This document shows positions 33,852 through 36,437 of a stretch of 36,437 nt of DNA, piece by piece. Made by a program: the position numbers and the translations under genes. The stretch covers positions 1-36,437 of the forward strand of contig PFPJ01000064.1 of NCBI GenBank assembly GCA_002792995.1. Reading direction: 5' to 3'. Source of the DNA: Candidatus Magasanikbacteria bacterium CG_4_10_14_0_2_um_filter_41_10 (GTDB lineage Bacteria > Patescibacteriota > Patescibacteriia > Magasanikbacterales > UBA922). The notes beneath the pieces were generated by a model that saw only the letters and a program-made list of their open reading frames with translations, had not been told where the DNA came from and did no database searches. Within the stretch, counting starts at the first letter, position 1; every line of letters starts with the position of its first letter.

Positions 33852-33880
33852 ACTATACCATGGTTTTTTTTTATTGTCAA
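33852..33880 (-). promoter_or_regulatory. near-consensus sigma70 promoter of rny
   Basis: On the minus strand, TTGACA (complement of 33875-33880) and TATAGT (complement of 33852-33857) are 17 bases apart, with an A-tract spacer. It lies immediately after the truB stop codon, so rny can be transcribed independently of truB. Confidence 0.8.
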
Positions 33881-33900
33881 TCGGTGTCTTCTTTCGTATG

Positions 33901-34662
33901 CTATTCATTTGTACTCTCAACAATGAGTTTTTGTAGATGATGTACTGTCACTTTTTCTACCTCTACTGCATCCTCCACCCGATACTTTCCAATCTTCGTT
34001 CGACGTAATTCCTCACAATATGCACCCGTCCCGAGGTTTTGTCCGATATCGTGGGCGAGAGTGCGGATATAGGTGCCAGAGGAGCATGTGACTCGGATTT
34101 CAATTGCCTTGAGATCTCTCGACTCACTTCGGTCGCTCGAGATGACGTTGAGAAGTTCTATCTCATAAATTTCAATCTCACTCGGCTCCCGCTCTATTTC
34201 AATACCTTTCCGAGCCAGAGTATACAGTTTTTTTCCGTATATTTTCTTCGCACTATACATGGGAGGAAGTTGAGATTGTTTCCCAATAAAACTTGCGAGA
34301 GTGGCTTTTACATCTTTTTCTGATATTTGATTATTGAGTATTGTTCTTTGTTCACTGAGTACCCCTGTTTTATCATAGGTATCTGATGTCGCACCAAGTC
34401 GTATCGTTGCGATATATTCTTTTGTCATACCTTTGAAAGTATCTAGTTGTGTTGTGGCTTTTTTCCCGACACCAACAATAAGAAGGCCTGTGGCAAATGG
34501 ATCCAGAGTCCCAGCATGTCCTACCTTTGGACGTTTTTTCTGTATAAGTTTGTTTCTTCTGACAAAACCACGAATATACGCAACCACGTCATGGCTGGTC
34601 CAGTCGGTTGGCTTGTCGATTAATAAAAAGCCGGATATATTGCTCTGTATTATTTCTTCCAT
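33901..34662 (-). CDS. truB: tRNA pseudouridine-55 synthase TruB
   Basis: This enzyme makes pseudouridine 55 in the T loop of tRNAs. GFLLIDKPTDWTSHDVV and VGHAGTLDPFATGLL contain the catalytic Asp54. KEYIATIRLGATSDTYDKTG and CSSGTYIRTLAHDIG are also typical. At 253 residues it is a short TruB without a large C-terminal extension. The frame is open far upstream to 35307, overlapping the divergent methyltransferase, but the ATG at 34662 (MEEIIQSN) gives the normal N-terminus. Between the ELL strand and the IEIRV strand there is an unusual insert reading VISSDRSESRDL, encoded by a palindromic repeat. Confidence 0.93.
   Translation of the reverse strand: MEEIIQSNISGFLLIDKPTDWTSHDVVAYIRGFVRRNKLIQKKRPKVGHAGTLDPFATGLLIVGVGKKATTQLDTFKGMTKEYIATIRLGATSDTYDKTGVLSEQRTILNNQISEKDVKATLASFIGKQSQLPPMYSAKKIYGKKLYTLARKGIEIEREPSEIEIYEIELLNVISSDRSESRDLKAIEIRVTCSSGTYIRTLAHDIGQNLGTGAYCEELRRTKIGKYRVEDAVEVEKVTVHHLQKLIVESTNE
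34111..34147. repeat. REP-like palindromic repeat inside truB
   Basis: The 37-base segment starts GAGATCTCTCGAC and ends TCGCTCGAGATGACG. It pairs as a stem (TCTCGA 34117-34122 with TCGAGA 34137-34142) whose tip is a C(TTCG)G tetraloop at 34127-34132. The sequence resembles short palindromic repeats with TCTCGAC...CTCGAGATGACG arms that I recall from many bacterial and CPR genomes. Here it is read in frame within truB, without breaking the gene. Only one copy was seen in this window. Confidence 0.55.
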
Positions 34663-34670
34663 ACGATATA

Positions 34671-34699
34671 TTACAAGTTCTCTGTACACATGGTACAAT
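34671..34699 (+). promoter_or_regulatory. promoter for the methyltransferase gene
   Basis: TTACAA (34671-34676) and TACAAT (34694-34699) are 17 bases apart, and TGG precedes the -10 as an extended element. This would place transcription start close to the ATG at 34708, giving a nearly leaderless mRNA. The 45-base divergent gap must also hold the truB promoter, which was not clearly seen. Confidence 0.5.
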
Positions 34700-34707
34700 A
34701 GTGACAT

Positions 34708-35637
34708 ATGGAAGACAACCATACAGACAATAAAAGTTGGGGAGTCAAAACTAACGATGGAACAGAAATTTGGGATGCGCCACCGGTCTTTGTTGGTGAA
34801 TCTATTACCTGGAAGGACAGGGCAAAACTTTTGTTTTATCCAAAAAAATTTGTTCTCTACCGAGCCATCGCAAAAGATATCAAGAAAAAAAATGTGGGTG
34901 ATCTCCGAGATCCATATAGAATTCTTGATGTTGGCTGTGGCACTGGGGCTTCTGTGATAGATATGAAAAAATTGTTTGGTCGACATGTTGATGTCGTGGG
35001 TGCAGATGTCATGCGTCTCCAAAATGATCTGGCTCGGGAAAATCTCAAAAAATATGGTGTGCATGCAGAGATTGTTGATTACGAAACAACGCTTCCTTTT
35101 GAGGAAAGCATGTTTGATGCTGTGTATTCGTCCGATGTGCTTGGTCATGTGCCGGATGTCGCTGCGTGGCTCGGGGAATTGAACAGGGTATTGATGCCAG
35201 GAGGACTCCTTGGCATGTTTTCTGAATCGAAGCTTGGCAAGCATGCGTGGCTTCGGAAATATTTGATGAAAAGGGAATTGAACACTGATCCACATGCGGA
35301 GTTTCATATTTCACTCTATAGCAAGGATGAATTGATGAAAAAAATTTCTCATGCTGGATTTGATATTCATACCATGCTGAGTACAGTTTGGTTGAAGTTT
35401 CTTGTTCATCCAGATGAGCTCTATCCTGCTTTTCAATCTACAAAAAGATTTTTTGTTCTTCGCACTCTCAATAAGTGCCTCTATGTTTTGAAGAAAAAAT
35501 TACATCCAGCATCGACTGCTGCGGCAGAGTTGTATTCACTCGTAGAATTGGTGACGCTGGGGAGATGGGTAGAATCACAGGGATATGTCATCGTTGCCAG
35601 GAAGGATACAACGCAATCAGAATTTGCCGAAGAGTAA
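34708..35637 (+). CDS. class I SAM-dependent methyltransferase
   Basis: This Rossmann-fold methyltransferase has motif I ILDVGCGTGAS at residues 72-82, an acidic loop VVGADVMRLQ, LPFEESMFDAVYSSDVLGHV (core FDAVYSSDVLGHV) and the post-motif LNRVLMPGGLLGMF. This is the methyltransferase type 11 (UbiE-like) pattern. About 65 residues precede the domain, and a C-terminal region of about 90 residues follows. The substrate cannot be deduced; small molecules, lipids or glycans are all possible. It is transcribed divergently from truB and ends about 100 bases before the pyrophosphatase gene. Confidence 0.85.
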   Translation: MEDNHTDNKSWGVKTNDGTEIWDAPPVFVGESITWKDRAKLLFYPKKFVLYRAIAKDIKKKNVGDLRDPYRILDVGCGTGASVIDMKKLFGRHVDVVGADVMRLQNDLARENLKKYGVHAEIVDYETTLPFEESMFDAVYSSDVLGHVPDVAAWLGELNRVLMPGGLLGMFSESKLGKHAWLRKYLMKRELNTDPHAEFHISLYSKDELMKKISHAGFDIHTMLSTVWLKFLVHPDELYPAFQSTKRFFVLRTLNKCLYVLKKKLHPASTAAAELYSLVELVTLGRWVESQGYVIVARKDTTQSEFAEE

Positions 35638-35740
35638 ATGTGGAGTGTTTCCTCTTGCCAAAATCACATTTATTCTATACCCTTACGTCTAGAATAGATC
35701 CTCATACTCTATTTCTCTAATTTCCTAATAATCATAATAT

Positions 35741-36271
35741 ATGAACCTTTGGCATGATGTTCCACTGGGAGAAAATATCCCTGCAGAAATGAATGTTATT
35801 ATCGAGATTCCACGAGGGTCACTCAATAAATACGAGATTGATAAAGAAACGGGTTTGATCGCACTCGACCGTGTATCACATACTGCACAGCCATTTCCCT
35901 TTGATTATGGTTTTGCACCACAAACATTGTGGGATGATGGAGACGCACTTGATGTGATCGTTCTTACCACAGAACCGTTGCATCCTGGTATTCTTGTGCG
36001 TGTTCGACCTGTGGGTCTTATGAAGATGATTGATAGTGGTGAGAGTGATGACAAAATTATTGCAGTCCCTGTCGACGATCCACGATGGGAAGAAGTGCAA
36101 ACAATTGATGATGTGAATAAGCATACATTGAAAACCATGAAGCATTTCTATGAAAATTATAAGAAGTTGCAGAATAAAGAAGTCGTGATTCCTGGATTTG
36201 AAGGATTGGAACAGGCGGGGGCAGCGGTCTCACGATCAAGCGAGATGTATAAAGAAAAGTACGCAAAATAA
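35741..36271 (+). CDS. ppa: inorganic pyrophosphatase (family I)
   Basis: This soluble enzyme hydrolyses pyrophosphate to two phosphates and so drives biosynthetic reactions such as nucleotide-sugar synthesis. It shows VIIEIPRGSLNKYEIDKETG (core EIPRGSLNKYEID), PFDYGFAPQTLWDDGDALDVIV with the metal-binding DGDALD aspartates, and VDDPRW. The C-terminal HFYENYKKLQNKEV is also typical. At 176 residues it is a normal bacterial family I length. The ATG at 35741 has no Shine-Dalgarno sequence and follows an AT-rich leader (ATCATAATAT). A strong terminator follows 18 bases after the stop. Confidence 0.95.
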   Translation: MNLWHDVPLGENIPAEMNVIIEIPRGSLNKYEIDKETGLIALDRVSHTAQPFPFDYGFAPQTLWDDGDALDVIVLTTEPLHPGILVRVRPVGLMKMIDSGESDDKIIAVPVDDPRWEEVQTIDDVNKHTLKTMKHFYENYKKLQNKEVVIPGFEGLEQAGAAVSRSSEMYKEKYAK

Positions 36272-36289
36272 ATTTATGATGCACAGCAC

Positions 36290-36323
36290 AAAAAACAATC
36301 CCGAATATTCGGGATTGTTTTTT
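36290..36323. terminator. intrinsic terminator after ppa, bidirectional
   Basis: The hairpin arms ACAATCCCGAA/TTCGGGATTGT are flanked by an A run on the left (36290-36295) and a T run on the right (36318-36323). This lets it terminate both the ppa transcript and any minus-strand transcript from the right edge. Confidence 0.9.
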
Positions 36324-36337
36324 GTTGAGAGAGGGGG

Positions 36338-36370
36338 GGCCGTCCAGCGTTGCATTACGCGTGGACGGCC
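36338..36370. repeat. GC-rich inverted repeat near the right edge
   Basis: GGCCGTCCA (36338-36346) and TGGACGGCC (36362-36370) are perfect reverse complements. They are extended by an inner GCG/CGC pairing with one bulged base, and a run of seven G (36333-36339) precedes them. It could be a second terminator or RNA hairpin for a minus-strand gene entering from the right. No U tract follows it on either strand. Confidence 0.5.
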
Positions 36371-36391
36371 GGTGGTCGATACATGGGGCTC

Positions 36392-36437
36392 TTACCTACG
36401 TTCACGTGGAAGGAATCGAAGACGATTATCATCCACC
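36392..36437 (-). CDS. possible C-terminal end of an unidentified minus-strand gene
   Basis: On the minus strand, one frame reads VDDNRLRFLPRERR followed by TAA (complement of 36392-36394), just before the GC-rich hairpin and the bidirectional terminator. This would be a natural gene end. Only 14 residues are visible, and other frames are also open over this short span, including a plus-strand ATG at 36381-36383. The product cannot be named. Confidence 0.25.
   Translation of the reverse strand, partial: VDDNRLRFLPRERR

Noticed and set aside
34663..35307. Long upstream extension of the truB frame giving a 468-residue product
   Set aside because: The extension lacks any recognisable TruB sequence, overlaps the divergent methyltransferase on the other strand and precedes a normal TruB N-terminus at 34662.
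1..36437. Alternative genetic code with TGA read as an amino acid
   Set aside because: TGA ends several well-defined genes (for example 3194-3196, 9784-9786 and 17066-17068), and conserved proteins contain no internal TGA.
1..36437. CRISPR array, prophage or insertion sequence
   Set aside because: No regularly spaced direct repeats, phage structural genes, integrase or transposase were found on either strand.

Overview
The window is AT-rich bacterial DNA and most likely comes from a Patescibacteria/CPR-type genome, with moderate confidence. The evidence is mixed. Start codons are almost never preceded by a Shine-Dalgarno motif. Genes are tightly packed. One surface protein combines Ig-like repeats, a CPR-typical surface domain and thrombospondin type 3 repeats. 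There is a free-standing four-helix-bundle (23S rRNA intervening-sequence type) gene, and the tRNA genes do not encode CCA. TGA is used as a true stop (for example at 3194-3196, 9784-9786 and 17066-17068), so the code is standard and the Gracilibacteria/Absconditabacteria recoding is excluded.

Region 1 (1-19411, + strand) is a long, nearly gapless cell-surface polysaccharide locus. Its signature is the trio 956-4215: a CDP-4-keto-6-deoxyglucose 3-dehydrase with its iron-sulfur cysteines and Lys-to-His change (RfbH), a CDP-paratose/abequose-type synthase (RfbS/RfbJ), and CDP-paratose 2-epimerase (RfbE). Together these predict CDP-tyvelose, a 3,6-dideoxyhexose. The locus continues with family 2, 4 and 11 glycosyltransferases, a large polytopic membrane protein, further sugar-nucleotide SDR enzymes (including a convincing GDP-mannose 3,5-epimerase, which would give GDP-L-galactose), an FkbM methyltransferase, UDP-glucose dehydrogenase and a GalE-like epimerase. 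The upstream CDP-glucose enzymes (RfbF, RfbG), the RfbH reductase partner, a flippase and a recognisable polymerase are not in the window.

Region 2 (19414-28059) begins with a small four-helix-bundle gene enclosed by long inverted repeats. It faces an inverted initiating sugar-phosphate transferase (WbaP/WcaJ type). A divergent promoter then drives a secreted surface protein and an overlapping secreted subtilisin-like protease. These are followed by a UDP-glucuronate decarboxylase-like SDR, a DPM1-like glycosyltransferase with a DUF2304 partner, and another family 4 glycosyltransferase.

Region 3 (28046-36437) is housekeeping. A small YtxH-like protein, PilT and an FtsI/PBP2-type transpeptidase form one unit with a strong promoter and a bidirectional terminator. 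tRNA-Met(CAT), tRNA-Glu(CTC), HU, RNase Y and TruB are on the minus strand. A SAM methyltransferase and inorganic pyrophosphatase are on the plus strand. The truB gene appears to carry an in-frame palindromic repeat. No CRISPR array, transposase, integrase or phage gene was seen. No gene-free stretch exceeds 300 bases; the longest are the RNase Y leader (33671-33900) and the HU-RNase Y spacer (31939-32134).
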